DNA of 64,000 nucleotides, taken from contig NZ_JAPIVT010000001.1 in the NCBI RefSeq assembly GCF_026239735.1, positions 62,001 to 126,000 on the forward strand. The letters run 5' to 3'. A program made the position numbers and the translations under genes. Numbering within the stretch: position 1 is the first letter of the stretch; each line of letters starts with the position of its first letter. Shown here piece by piece: positions 26,532 to 35,144 of the stretch. The DNA comes from Pedobacter sp. MC2016-05 (GTDB lineage: Bacteria; Bacteroidota; Bacteroidia; Sphingobacteriales; Sphingobacteriaceae). The notes under the pieces are model-generated. The model saw only the letters and a program-made list of their open reading frames with translations. It was not told the origin of the DNA and searched no databases.

Positions 26532-28403
26532 TCATAGTCTTTTATGGATTAATGCATCGCAATCTTGACAGACTGCGAGCGTTTTACGATGGCGTTTGAT
26601 CATCACTGCATTCCATCTGGTGTCAGCTTTAAGCTGATTGATGTTACGTACGTGATGCATCAAGAGGTCTCCCATTACACCGCATAGTTCACACTTTCTC
26701 TCTTTTAGCCTTTCCACAAGTGTGGGGGCTGGAAGATACATGGTGTTGGGTGTTTTGTCGTACTGGTTATCCTCGTAGATGTTTGTAAAGCGTTTACATT
26801 TGAATCCACCATTATACCATACTCTTTGTTTCCCGTTGCCTTTGTTATCCCTGTAGGGGATAACCACATCCGTTCCATCTTTGTACTTCTCAAGTATTTG
26901 TCCAACGGTTCTTTTGTGCTTACGGCCAAGCGTTTTGAGCATGCTATATTTCATGAAGTAGTTGAACTTCCATCCCTGATAGCTGATATTGTCTGCGATA
27001 GAATAATAGTTGTAGAATCCCCGCAATTCCAGATTGTATTGCGCCATGATATCTGCATCATTTCTATTCACCATATACTTGCGAGACGAGGGTTTAAGCG
27101 TTTGTTTCCTATCTACCTGTGTGATAAGCACAGCATTATAGGATTGAAGACGCTTAATAACGGTTCCGTAAGATAAATTTAAGACAATTGTTCCTGTCCA
27201 CGAACGGCGCTGCAGTCCAGATCGTGTACGCGTATGGTCCATAGACCGGCGTGCATGGATTTCGTATCCAAGGAATTTTGCGGGTTCTTGTGCACTGGTA
27301 ATCAAAGTCTTCTCTTCAGACATTTCCAATTTGAGCTTTTCACTCATGAAAGTCGTAATATCAGCCTTGATTTTTTCGCATTCTCCCTTGCTGCCGATCA
27401 CTCCGATGAGGAAATCATCAGCATACCTTATATACTTCAATCTTTTGAACGTATCATCCATGTCCCTTGTTGCTGGAATATCCAGCATTTCCTTACGCTT
27501 TTCGGCTATTTTCAATTTCAGTTCAGCTTTGCGGTTTTCATCAGTTTCCGCTTCCAGTTTCCATCGTAATGCATTTCTCTGATTCCGGTTACGCTGATAC
27601 TCAGTGGTTAGTCTACGTCTTTTTCCCTTATTGAAACTTTCTGCATACTCTTTTACATACTTGTCGAACTTGTCAAGGTAGATGTTAGCCAGGATCGGAC
27701 TAATGATTCCGCCTTGCGGTGTTCCCGAGTAGGTTTTGTTGTATGTCCAGTTTTCAATATAGCCAGCATTCAGAAACTTACGGATTAAGCGAAGGAAACG
27801 TTCATCAGAGATACGTTCTCTGAGGATATCGATCATTACATTATGGTTGATATTGTCAAAGAAGCCTTTGATATCGCCCTCAATGAACCATCGCGCTCCC
27901 TTGAACGTCACCTTAATGTCCCTTAATGCTGTGTGACAGCTTCTGTTGGGCCGGAATCCATGGGAGGTATCTTCAAATTGCCCCTCATAGATGGCTTCCA
28001 GAATCATATATACCACTTCCTGCACGAGTTTATCCTCAAAAGATGGAATGCCCAACGGGCGTTTCTTTCCATTCTTTTTGGGTATATACACCCGGCGGGC
28101 GGGATAAGGCTGATACGATTCGTCCCTCAGACTTGCCACAAGTTTCTGAATGCGGTCAATGCTCATTCTGTCGACGGTTCTGCGGTCGGCGCCGGGCGTC
28201 ATATTGCCTTGATTGGCATATTTACGCTGATAGGCAATAAAGAACATTTCCTCGTTAAACAGAATTCGGTAGAGCCTTTCGTATCGGTAAGCCGAAACTT
28301 TACTATGTTCGCATAAAGCGTTTAATACTTGCACTGGATCTCTCATACGTCTCTCACGTTTTCCTTTGTTTGTATTAAGTTGACAACTGCTTCCCTTCGC
28401 CAT
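26532..28403 (-). CDS. ltrA: Group II intron reverse transcriptase/maturase with HNH domain
   Basis: Reverse-transcriptase blocks appear in order: K-K-N-G-K-K-R-P-L-G-I-P, E-G-D-I-K-G-F-F-D, G-T-P-Q-G-G-I-I-S-P and the catalytic R-Y-A-D-D-F. A maturase (X) domain follows (residues ~430-530), then a C-terminal HNH nuclease: C-E-L-C near 574, H-H-V-R-N, and C-Q-D-C near 613. The protein binds its intron RNA, helps it splice and drives retrohoming by target-primed reverse transcription, with HNH cutting the second strand. All blocks look intact and there is no frameshift, so the intron may be active. A start at residue 20 (M-R-D-P) is also plausible, since many relatives begin there. The symbol ltrA is the generic family name. 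Confidence 0.93.
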   Translation of the reverse strand: MAKGSSCQLNTNKGKRERRMRDPVQVLNALCEHSKVSAYRYERLYRILFNEEMFFIAYQRKYANQGNMTPGADRRTVDRMSIDRIQKLVASLRDESYQPYPARRVYIPKKNGKKRPLGIPSFEDKLVQEVVYMILEAIYEGQFEDTSHGFRPNRSCHTALRDIKVTFKGARWFIEGDIKGFFDNINHNVMIDILRERISDERFLRLIRKFLNAGYIENWTYNKTYSGTPQGGIISPILANIYLDKFDKYVKEYAESFNKGKRRRLTTEYQRNRNQRNALRWKLEAETDENRKAELKLKIAEKRKEMLDIPATRDMDDTFKRLKYIRYADDFLIGVIGSKGECEKIKADITTFMSEKLKLEMSEEKTLITSAQEPAKFLGYEIHARRSMDHTRTRSGLQRRSWTGTIVLNLSYGTVIKRLQSYNAVLITQVDRKQTLKPSSRKYMVNRNDADIMAQYNLELRGFYNYYSIADNISYQGWKFNYFMKYSMLKTLGRKHKRTVGQILEKYKDGTDVVIPYRDNKGNGKQRVWYNGGFKCKRFTNIYEDNQYDKTPNTMYLPAPTLVERLKERKCELCGVMGDLLMHHVRNINQLKADTRWNAVMIKRHRKTLAVCQDCDALIHKRL

Positions 28404-28911
28404 GTACAGGGTGTTACCCTGCTCGGACTACTACGGAAGCTCCGTTTCCATATCGGGTATTCAGTATCTTCATACATAGCCCTAAAAAAAATAGGCATCC
28501 CGACTTAGGAAATCCCCGTTTAGTTTCGTAATGACTGTTAGCGCGACAGACTGTCGGATGCGACTTTCGTTCTTTTCTCCGCTTATTGCGGCTGTGCCGT
28601 AGCAGCGTTCTATGCTCTCATTGAGTACCTGACAAATGAGAGAGCCACGGTGTGACAATACAACTGCCTTTCGTCACAGATTCAACATGCCCCACTGAAC
28701 TATCGTTTAACCAGTATAGGCTTCATCCTCGTGTCTGCCTTTCTCCCCAGCTGTGCACTCGCTTTTGGCAATTAAAGCGGCCATGCTGTACGCCGACATG
28801 CTACACTCCCTATCGGGTTTCCCCTCCAGATAAGTCGGTCGGGAGTAGACTTGGAACCTAGTCTAGTCTCTTGCCAAAGAGACATTCATTACAAAACCTT
28901 TACGGGCGCAC

Positions 28912-29905
28912 GGTAACCATTCATGCGTTGATTAGTGAGCACTGGCAATGCCACTTTTCTCCATCGGCATATCCTGTGATTCTTATACCTGTCAAGAATT
29001 ACTTTTGCCTCATCCAACAAGGGGATGTGACAAGGTGTTTCCGTTTTCTGCCGTTTGATGAATATCCATAAATTACCGTCATCACCTTTTGTAATCTGAT
29101 CCAGGCGAAGCTGCTTCACATCAATATAAGAAAGACCGGTGTAACAACTGAAAATAAAAATGTCACGAACGATGTTTAAGCGCTCAAGTGGAAATTCCCG
29201 GTTTTTGATCCTATCCAACTCTTCCATATTTAGAAAAGTCCTTGCCTTAGCTTTAGCAGTATTTCGATAATTTAAAAATGGATTACCAACAATCCACCCG
29301 GCACCCAGGCAATACAGCATGATTTTTTTCAGGTGAACAATATATTTCCAGGCAGACATTGCATTATTTCCCCGATCTATCCTAAGAAATAGCTCATAAT
29401 CGGTGATAAATTTAAAATCTACCTTTTTGACGTTAATGTCCTGAACCTCATATTTGAGCTGAAGAAATTGTTTAACATGTCTGATGGAACTTTGATAGGT
29501 TTGAAACGTGCTATAACTGTATCCTTTACCAATCAGTTTTTCCATATTGTCATTGTGCTTCTGATAAACTCTCAGAAGGCTATGGTTAGATGTATTCTTA
29601 CCGGTAAGATGATCCCGTAAGATCACCGCTGTCACCTCATCTTCCTTTTCAACAAGAGAGGTATGAAATCTTCGAACTTTTGAGGCCAGCGTGTGCAGAT
29701 AATCATTAAGTTCCCGGATCTCCTCGCGCAGGCCAGTGCCTTTTCCTTTAAGCGCGGACCAGAAGCTGGGAATAATTTCCCTGCCGACAGAATATTCCGA
29801 ATGTTTTCCTTTCACGGTAATCCGTAAATAGATGGGCATCATCTCGCCCTTGATAAAATTTTTTGGTCTTTTCAGATAGAATAAAAGATGAAAATTGTAA
29901 CTCAT
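28912..29905 (-). CDS. Tyrosine integrase, 5' exon (before the group II intron)
   Basis: The exon encodes the arm-binding domain (residues ~1-80: L-Y-L-K-R-P, then a basic R-I-T-V-K-G-K-H), the SAM-like core-binding domain (~110-215, T-Y-Q-S-S-I-R-H-V-K-Q-F-L), and the start of the catalytic domain, with C-Y-T-G-L-S-Y-I-D and K-T-E-T-P. The family usually has Arg after C-Y-T-G-L-R; here the position is Ser, which is common in the Bacteroidota S-Y-x-D subgroup. It ends at C (28912), before GTGCG. I chose the ATG at 29905 because the preceding eight residues look like spacer. This integrase is distinct from the one at 30342 and probably drove the left-hand island. Frame past 28912 is intron. 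Confidence 0.87.
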
Positions 29906-30090
29906 AATGATACATTTAAAATTAAACAAATGTACATTTGAGCCAGTGAGTCATCAAGATGTTCGTCAGTCGAACGAGCTGTAAATCAATATCTTACAAA
30001 ATAATCCAGCACCCGAACATTTCGGAATAATTCTGGTTTTGATATTTCATTCAATTTACTGATTCACAGCGTTTTACAAAAAATAGTCAA

Positions 30091-30131
30091 TTTTCGACTC
30101 ACTAAAATTAACCATTCAGAATGGTCGAAAA
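30091..30131. repeat. Nested inverted repeat upstream of the integrase
   Basis: TTTTCGAC (30091-30098) pairs with GTCGAAAA (30124-30131), and ACCATTC-A-GAATGGT lies inside (30111-30125). It sits in the 300-bp gap between the intron-split integrase and the left end of the tRNA island. It may be a recombinase or regulator site. Confidence 0.4.
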
Positions 30132-30219
30132 CGAGTTTTAATGTGTTATAAAACCAAAACAAAGCCTTGAAAATCAACGATTTGCACGACAATGTTCTGG
30201 TTTGAATCCAAGGAAGTGG

Positions 30220-30282
30220 TCCCGACGAGAATCGAACTCATATCTAAAGTTTAGGAAACTTCTATTCTATCCGTTGAACTAC
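30220..30282. repeat. Left attachment repeat (attL) of the tRNA-Arg island
   Basis: These 63 bp are identical to 55851-55913 inside the intact tRNA-Arg gene. Read on the minus strand they lack the first six tRNA bases and cannot close the acceptor stem, so this copy is not a tRNA gene. The island integrase begins 60 bp to the right. Confidence 0.92.
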
Positions 30283-30341
30283 CTGTAAGATAGTTAATTG
30301 CAAATTTAACAGACCTGTTGCGCCACTAAACGCGCCAAATC

Positions 30342-31457
30342 ATGTTTACACAACCAAAATCAATTTTACCTAAGCAGCTTGAAGATAGAGCTTACATTTC
30401 CTTTTACTACGATGGTAAAAGGTTCAGGGAATACAATGGAAATCGTCTTAATCTCAACATAAATCCAAACCAATGTACAGCTATTAAAGATAAGAAACGT
30501 CTACTCTCGCATCTACAGTTTGAATTTACAAAAGCACTTAACAGCGGTTGGAATCCTTTGGCAAAGGAGATAGAATTACCAAGTCTACTATTTGCATTGG
30601 ATGCAGTTATGGAGGACAAGTTATCCACTAACCTTTGTGATCTTTACAAAAGAAACTTAATAGCGGTTACTAAGATGTTTAAGGCATCATTATCTGTTGC
30701 TGAACTCAAAGCAAACCCTGATCAACTTTCGTTGGAAACCGTAGAACGCTTCTTAAACAAGTTTCAATCTAGTGAAAGAAATTATATCAACAGGCGTAGG
30801 TGTTTAGGTACACTTATAAACGAAATGGTAAGGAGAGGTTATGCCACAAAGAATATTGTTAAATCAACAAAGACTGCTCGAGCTAAGGCCTCTTTACATG
30901 CTCCGTACTCAGCGGATGAGTTACGAAATGTCCTTGCTTTCTTAAAAGCGCATTATCCAAATCTCCATTTGTGTTGCATACTAACCTATGGTTGTTTACT
31001 TCGTCCACATCACGAGATTAGACTTTTAAAGGCCAAACATATTGTAAAAGACTGTAGCCAGATTCAATTATCAGGAAGTGAGAACAAGAGTAAGCGAGTA
31101 AGAACAGTTTATATACCTGATTACATTAAACCATTTTTAAAAGAACGCCTAGCGTGTATAACTGATAGTGAAACCAATATCTTTACTCTATCCCTTGAAC
31201 CGTATAGTGTTGGCTATTTCAACTTACTTTGGGGGAAAGCACGGATCAAGATGAAAGAATCCAAACTATTACGACTGAATCAGACAATCTATTCGTTTAG
31301 GCATACTGCTGCAATACAGGTGTACCAAAAGACTAAAGACATCCATGTTCTACAGCAATTACTTCAACACTCTGATATGATTGTAACGCTCAATTATCTA
31401 AGGGGGTTGGGAGAGGTTAGTGAAGAAAGATTAAAAGAGGTCATGCCTGTGTTATAG
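30342..31457 (+). CDS. int: Tyrosine recombinase (island integrase)
   Basis: A 371-aa site-specific recombinase with the full catalytic set: Arg in C-L-L-R-P-H-H-E-I-R, S-F-R-H-T-A-A-I-Q (Arg and His), the late His in L-Q-H-S-D, and the nucleophile Tyr in T-L-N-Y-L-R-G. The core-binding SAM-like domain spans residues ~75-165. It lies 60 bp inside the attL repeat of the tRNA-Arg island, the standard place for the enzyme that integrates and excises it. It is clearly different from the integrase at 26110-29905, so two independent elements abut here. The ATG at 30342 is the first in frame. No excisionase-sized gene was recognised. Confidence 0.9.
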   Translation: MFTQPKSILPKQLEDRAYISFYYDGKRFREYNGNRLNLNINPNQCTAIKDKKRLLSHLQFEFTKALNSGWNPLAKEIELPSLLFALDAVMEDKLSTNLCDLYKRNLIAVTKMFKASLSVAELKANPDQLSLETVERFLNKFQSSERNYINRRRCLGTLINEMVRRGYATKNIVKSTKTARAKASLHAPYSADELRNVLAFLKAHYPNLHLCCILTYGCLLRPHHEIRLLKAKHIVKDCSQIQLSGSENKSKRVRTVYIPDYIKPFLKERLACITDSETNIFTLSLEPYSVGYFNLLWGKARIKMKESKLLRLNQTIYSFRHTAAIQVYQKTKDIHVLQQLLQHSDMIVTLNYLRGLGEVSEERLKEVMPVL

Positions 31458-31525
31458 CTAAAACCTATAACTTACAGACAAAAGTATAGTTGGTAATGCA
31501 TTGGATAGTAACCAAGGCATTTGAA

Positions 31526-31981
31526 CTACATCATGCCATCATCGGCAAAGCTGTAGTAGCAGTTTTCGCTTATAATGATGTGATCAAAGACTATTATATC
31601 CAATAGCTTTCCACACTCTACCAACCGCTTTGTTAGTTTTATATCAGTGTCACTTGGTCTTGTTGATCCACTTGGGTGATTATGTACCAAGATCAATGAT
31701 GAACAGTTAGCTTTTAAAGCAGTAGCAAAAACTACCTTAGGATCAACGAATGTACCACTCACACCACCCATTGAAATATCTACAATGCCAAGCACCCTGT
31801 TACTTCTGTTCAATAGTAATACTTTGAATTCTTCGAGAAAGCCAATCTTCCCCATATCCCAATGACTCTTTAAAAGCTGAAAAGTTTGGTTTGATGAGCT
31901 GATCCTAGGGCGATCATTAATGTTGTAATCTGGTCTGTAGCTTACTAGTACTTCAGCTACCTTAAATTGTTCGTGTACCAT
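31526..31981 (-). CDS. radC: RadC/JAB-domain protein
   Basis: A 151-aa protein that is almost entirely the RadC JAB/MPN domain. The metal-binding motif is H-N-H-P-S-G then S-D-T-D (residues ~99-110), preceded by the conserved L-L-N-R-S-N segment. The UPF0758 helix-hairpin-helix N-terminus of chromosomal RadC is missing, which is typical of RadC-like proteins carried by plasmids, phages and genomic islands. Its biochemical role is unsettled; the JAB fold suggests a metalloprotease or deubiquitinase-like activity. It converges with the integrase, leaving 68 bp between their stops. The symbol is a family label, not proof of a repair role. Confidence 0.88.
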   Translation of the reverse strand: MVHEQFKVAEVLVSYRPDYNINDRPRISSSNQTFQLLKSHWDMGKIGFLEEFKVLLLNRSNRVLGIVDISMGGVSGTFVDPKVVFATALKANCSSLILVHNHPSGSTRPSDTDIKLTKRLVECGKLLDIIVFDHIIISENCYYSFADDGMM

Positions 31982-32256
31982 AGTTGTATCTATTTAAATA
32001 TGGCACATGTACCAAGCTTTCAACTCAACTAAATCAAGAAGCAACGGATATAAATAGCCTGTGTGATGGCTAAGTGAGCGTTTATGCCGGAATTTCTTGA
32101 AATGTGTTGAGGAGATAAGCTTAAATTTGTGTGTTGTTGTATAGATACTGCACAACCTTATTTTTCAATATCCAACTTTTAATCCATTTCCTTCTTTTAA
32201 TGGGAAGGTTTAACTTATGGATATCAATGGTCAGCCTCTTTCTCACAAGTAAAGCA

Positions 32257-32456
32257 TCACAAATATTCTCTCAACTCATCGTTTAAAAGTGATTCTGAAT
32301 TTTGCTTGCATACTTTAAAAATACGCTCTAGCGGTTCATCTTCGAAAGCCAAATAGCTACAGGAATAACAACCCAACTTGTTAAGAGGTATGGTTTATCT
32401 TCGATAGCCCATGTAAGGCTTTTAATGCCACATTTGGGGCAGATGTATAAACACAT
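32257..32456 (-). pseudogene. Small zinc-ribbon protein with one frameshift
   Basis: On the minus strand one frame gives M-C-L-Y-I-C-P-K-C-G-I-K-S-L-T-W then A-I-E-D. After a -1/+2 shift near 32,360 another frame gives L-G-C-Y-S-C-S-Y-L-A-F-E-D and ends at 32257. Joined, they make a ~65-residue two-CxxC zinc ribbon, a sensible protein. It lies 18 bp beyond the stop of the 95-aa gene at 32474, which also has a CxxC pair. Either the gene is dead or the sequence has a single-base error. The stretch 31982-32256 shows nothing else. Confidence 0.45.
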
Positions 32457-32473
32457 ATTTGGTATTTGCTAAA

Positions 32474-32761
32474 TCAATCAAGATTGAAAGGTTCCCATTT
32501 ACAAGATTGACTTTCGCGGGTTGCACCAATACCCACTGGCATTTCATATAAATCGTTTATAGATTCATCAATTGCAGTTACTTCTTCTAGTGAAATCACT
32601 TTGTAATCGTCATCATTTGGATGGTCATCATGCCCACATAAGAATTGCCAAAAGCCATCTTCCGCTTCATGTGTTATATATAGTATTGGTCTTTGTTTGT
32701 TAAGAACATGCTTGCAAACAAAGCAAGCTGTGTTTTTTGGATCGTTAAATTTATAGATCAT
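32474..32761 (-). CDS. Small Cys-containing protein of unknown function
   Basis: A 95-aa protein from the ATG at 32761. An ATG 33 bp further upstream would only add a spacer-like leader. The motifs are N-T-A-C-F-V-C-K-H, W-Q-F-L-C-G-H-D-D-H, and a conserved-looking tail, I-N-D-L-Y-E-M-P-V-G. I have seen this pattern in small uncharacterised Bacteroidota and Proteobacteria proteins, but I cannot name the family. The CxxC plus C-G-x-D-D-H residues could bind a metal. It may be co-transcribed with the broken zinc-ribbon gene downstream. Function unknown. Confidence 0.65.
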   Translation of the reverse strand: MIYKFNDPKNTACFVCKHVLNKQRPILYITHEAEDGFWQFLCGHDDHPNDDDYKVISLEEVTAIDESINDLYEMPVGIGATRESQSCKWEPFNLD

Positions 32762-32827
32762 GATAGTTGAGTAGGTAAGATATACAATATCCAAAATAGC
32801 TGCATAACCTATTGTTAAGGAGAAGGT

Positions 32828-33478
32828 TTATGTTTTGACACTATTGTACATATTGGTTCGCTCTGAAAGGGATTGCTCTAAGATAGTTTCAATGGACTTC
32901 TTATCAACATCAAGCAAGGTCAGGATATAGCGGGCTTTAACATGATCATTCTGAAGTGCATCACAAAATTGCTTGTCTAGCTCCGAAACATATAACCTTT
33001 CATTTACAGTCATACCTCCAAGCCCTTTTATTGCTGAGATACGTTTAAGAAGCTTTTGCTCAACTTGACTTGGACTACTATTTAACTTCCTAGTAATGAA
33101 CAACCCTATCGTCAGTCCTACTACCATGGAAACAATACTTACTCCTCCATCTAATACCGTTTGTTGTTTCCCATCTATTCCAATTCCACCTAAAACAATA
33201 AATAAGCACGCAGCTAGAATTAAAAGCCACATCACTGCGATTCCGATCGACGCTCTAAACTTGCTTGAAGGAGCTATGAAATAAGCTAAAAGTATAGAGC
33301 CAGTTGTGGAGATCAGCATGATAAGACTCCGACATATAGCCGTTTGAGGGCTTTTATCTAACGACACATTATCGATTAACCCCACTATCCAATTTATTAG
33401 TATGGCAAATGTTATAGATATTGGCAATATCAAAACCCATCTAAAATAGGTTACTGGATTACTACTTTTCATCATCAT
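32828..33478 (-). CDS. Membrane protein, four predicted helices, unknown function
   Basis: From the ATG at 33478 the protein is 216 aa. Four hydrophobic stretches are visible: W-V-L-I-L-P-I-S-I-T-F-A-I-L-I, then S-L-I-M-L-I-S-T-T-G-S-I-L-L, V-M-W-L-L-I-L-A-A-C-L-F-I-V-L and V-S-M-V-V-G-L-T-I-G-L-F-I. A charged, helical cytoplasmic tail of ~80 residues follows. The start at 33478 is chosen because it lies 4 nt past the stop of the lipoprotein gene, whereas the upstream ATG at 33532 would overlap that gene by 50 nt. The two are probably one operon. No family recognised. Confidence 0.65.
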   Translation of the reverse strand: MMMKSSNPVTYFRWVLILPISITFAILINWIVGLIDNVSLDKSPQTAICRSLIMLISTTGSILLAYFIAPSSKFRASIGIAVMWLLILAACLFIVLGGIGIDGKQQTVLDGGVSIVSMVVGLTIGLFITRKLNSSPSQVEQKLLKRISAIKGLGGMTVNERLYVSELDKQFCDALQNDHVKARYILTLLDVDKKSIETILEQSLSERTNMYNSVKT

Positions 33479-33482
33479 CGGT

Positions 33483-33983
33483 CTAATGTCTTCTAGGTGC
33501 TGATCTTGTATGTGGTTTAACATATGTACCATCTTTACGAGTATAACCTTTTACATGCACGGTTCCACCGGAAGATCCAGTGGATTTTGTTGTTGATCTA
33601 GGAGTTGAAGATGGAGTATAACTTGGATAGGTTTTTAACAACCTTCCGTACCTATAATCTAAAGTTGGTACTCCATTATACGTGTAGCCGTAATCAGCTG
33701 TAAATGCTAATTGAGCGAGTTGCTTCTTTGTTAACTTTTTAAGGGGTTTCCAAGTTACAATGTATGGACTATAGCCATTTAAAAAACCATATCGTGTTGC
33801 AGTTCTTGATGACTTGCTTTTGCTTATGAATCCCTTACCCGCTTCAATTGTAGTTACTTTTTCGTAACCATCCTCAGTTGAATAGATTGGTGTTTCGGTA
33901 TCAGAAACAGTAAGATAGTAGTTAGTGGTACAGCTTGACAGTAGTATAACCGCTGTTAGTAAAGAAAGGATGTAATGTTTCAT
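33483..33983 (-). CDS. Lipoprotein of unknown function
   Basis: A 166-aa protein with a classical lipobox: hydrophobic I-L-S-L-L-T-A-V-I-L, then L-S-S-C at residues 15-18. The mature part has an SH3-like beta-rich start (Y-Y-L-T-V-S-D-T-E-T-P-I-Y-S-T) and a basic, Ser/Thr-rich tail with T-V-H-V-K-G-Y-T-R-K-D-G-T-Y-V, a short motif found in many exported bacterial proteins. It is therefore probably anchored to a membrane and exposed outside the cytoplasm. It is followed 4 nt later by the membrane protein gene. Function unknown; no truncation seen. Confidence 0.75.
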   Translation of the reverse strand: MKHYILSLLTAVILLSSCTTNYYLTVSDTETPIYSTEDGYEKVTTIEAGKGFISKSKSSRTATRYGFLNGYSPYIVTWKPLKKLTKKQLAQLAFTADYGYTYNGVPTLDYRYGRLLKTYPSYTPSSTPRSTTKSTGSSGGTVHVKGYTRKDGTYVKPHTRSAPRRH

Positions 33984-34143
33984 TGAGCGTTAATTTTAAT
34001 AGAGAGATTTAGCAATACAAAGATAACAGATTGAGCGATGATTGCAAGCCAACTAATTCATCTTATCAAGATCCAAGATTTTGTACTAATCCTTACTTTA
34101 AGGGGGAGATTTCAGTTTTTAGATATTCTCAAATGCTGTGTTG

Positions 34144-34164
34144 TCGATGTTATGTTTATAAGGT
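34144..34164. repeat. Island intergenic repeat, copy 1
   Basis: The 21-bp TCGATGTTATGTTTATAAGG(T) block recurs with one mismatch at 43339-43359. A partial copy (TCGATGTTGT) occurs near 34,959. All are intergenic. Confidence 0.5.
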
Positions 34165-34249
34165 AATTTGATATGAGCGAGTTATCACTTTATAAGACAT
34201 TAAAAGCAATTGAGGCTTAAACTTATGTAAAATCTATATACTAATTCCA

Positions 34250-34873
34250 TTACTTTGAATCTCTCTTTTCAATTGCCTCTAATAAATTAGCAGGTAACCC
34301 TCCATATAGTTCATCAACTTGCTTAGGTTGAGTAATCATAACGTCTGCAATAATATTTATTAAACCAAATAATGACATTGCCAAATCCCTGTTATCATTC
34401 AAGTCTATGGTTCCTGGATGCACTGCATTATTTCCAACCACTCTAACTATGTCTAGTGCCTTTTGAACTTTCGCAGGAAGCCCGTCTTTGACCAATTTTG
34501 AGATATCATCATTTATATTCCTTCCAGTCCCTCCGAGATGAACACATAGCTTCTGGATCGCCAACCTGATCAATGCAGCTGCTCCCTTTGGTGACTTAGT
34601 TAGGATATCTCTAGCTTCCATGTAATCGGCTTTTATATCGTCTGGCAAGTCTGGATTAGGAAGAGAGACAGTAATAATATTAGGATGTATCATATCGTTA
34701 TACAACCAAAAGCTGTTGCCGTTACAATGTTCACAAACTGCAAGCTTAGCATTAGAAACCATAGCGTACGATGAGCCGTTGTGATACCTCAAATCATACC
34801 AATACTGGCGACAATAAGCGTTGCAGCTTGGACAATTAAATGCAGTAATATTAAGAGATGGTGAGACGTACAT
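34250..34873 (-). CDS. DUF4145-domain protein with N-terminal zinc ribbon
   Basis: A 207-aa protein. A zinc ribbon is formed by C-P-S-C-N (residues ~14-18) and C-E-H-C-N (~47-51). From ~85 the DUF4145 pattern follows: E-A-R-D-I-L-T-K-S-P-K-G-A-A-A-L-I-R-L-A, then V-R-V-V-G-N-N-A-V-H-P-G and L-F-G-L-I-N-I-I-A. DUF4145 is a helical, HEPN-related domain found in defence and regulatory proteins, often fused to restriction enzymes or zinc ribbons. Here it stands alone with its own spacers on both sides. Nuclease activity cannot be claimed: I do not see a clear Rx4-6H motif. The 270 bp upstream and 265 bp downstream show no genes. Confidence 0.82.
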   Translation of the reverse strand: MYVSPSLNITAFNCPSCNAYCRQYWYDLRYHNGSSYAMVSNAKLAVCEHCNGNSFWLYNDMIHPNIITVSLPNPDLPDDIKADYMEARDILTKSPKGAAALIRLAIQKLCVHLGGTGRNINDDISKLVKDGLPAKVQKALDIVRVVGNNAVHPGTIDLNDNRDLAMSLFGLINIIADVMITQPKQVDELYGGLPANLLEAIEKRDSK

Positions 34874-35080
34874 ATGAGATTATTGAAGTTCAAATATAAT
34901 TGTAATAACTTAACATACAAAGAATAGCCCACTGTTCAAACTATAGTTATCTTTCTTGTCGATGTTGTATCAAGAAGTAGAATGACCTATCATCACCTAT
35001 TTACCTTATAAAACATAAATAACAACCTTAATCCATACCATCACCATTGTATTTCTGATACACCTCGAAAGAACCTGTGT

Positions 35081-35135
35081 CGCACATTTTTGTATAAAGG
35101 GGGTTAATAAAATAGATATGATTAGAAAAAGTGCG
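35081..35135. repeat. 55-bp hairpin-ended island repeat, copy 1
   Basis: The unit begins CGCACATTTTT and ends AAAAAGTGCG, so its ends can pair. Inside is GGGGTTAATAAAA. A second copy at 43421-43475 has the same length and about 47 of 55 matches. This copy ends 10 bp past the stop of the SRAP gene. Confidence 0.65.
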
Positions 35136-35144
35136 AGTTACACT

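Larger units (their letters stand above)
26412..28911 (-). mobile_element. Group II intron, 2500 nt, inserted in the integrase gene
   Basis: The 5' end reads GTGCGCCCG (GUGYG consensus) directly after exon sequence ending GGTTACC. The 3' end is CCTAGCCCAC, with an AY terminus and an unpaired A seven bases from the end, as expected for the branch point. Domain V is at 26473-26506 and domain VI at 26412-26472. The internal ORF 26532-28403 encodes the maturase/reverse transcriptase in domain IV. Removing exactly this segment restores the integrase frame with a family-conserved junction, which independently confirms both boundaries. The region 28404-28911 holds the structured 5' ribozyme domains and no gene. 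Confidence 0.92.

Noticed and set aside
26412..26535. Integrase frame extending to an ATG at 26535
   Set aside because: That stretch is intron domains V and VI; the extension translates ribozyme RNA, and true homology starts at 26411.
30220..30282. A second tRNA-Arg gene
   Set aside because: The first tRNA bases needed for the acceptor stem are replaced, so it cannot fold fully; it is the displaced attachment copy.
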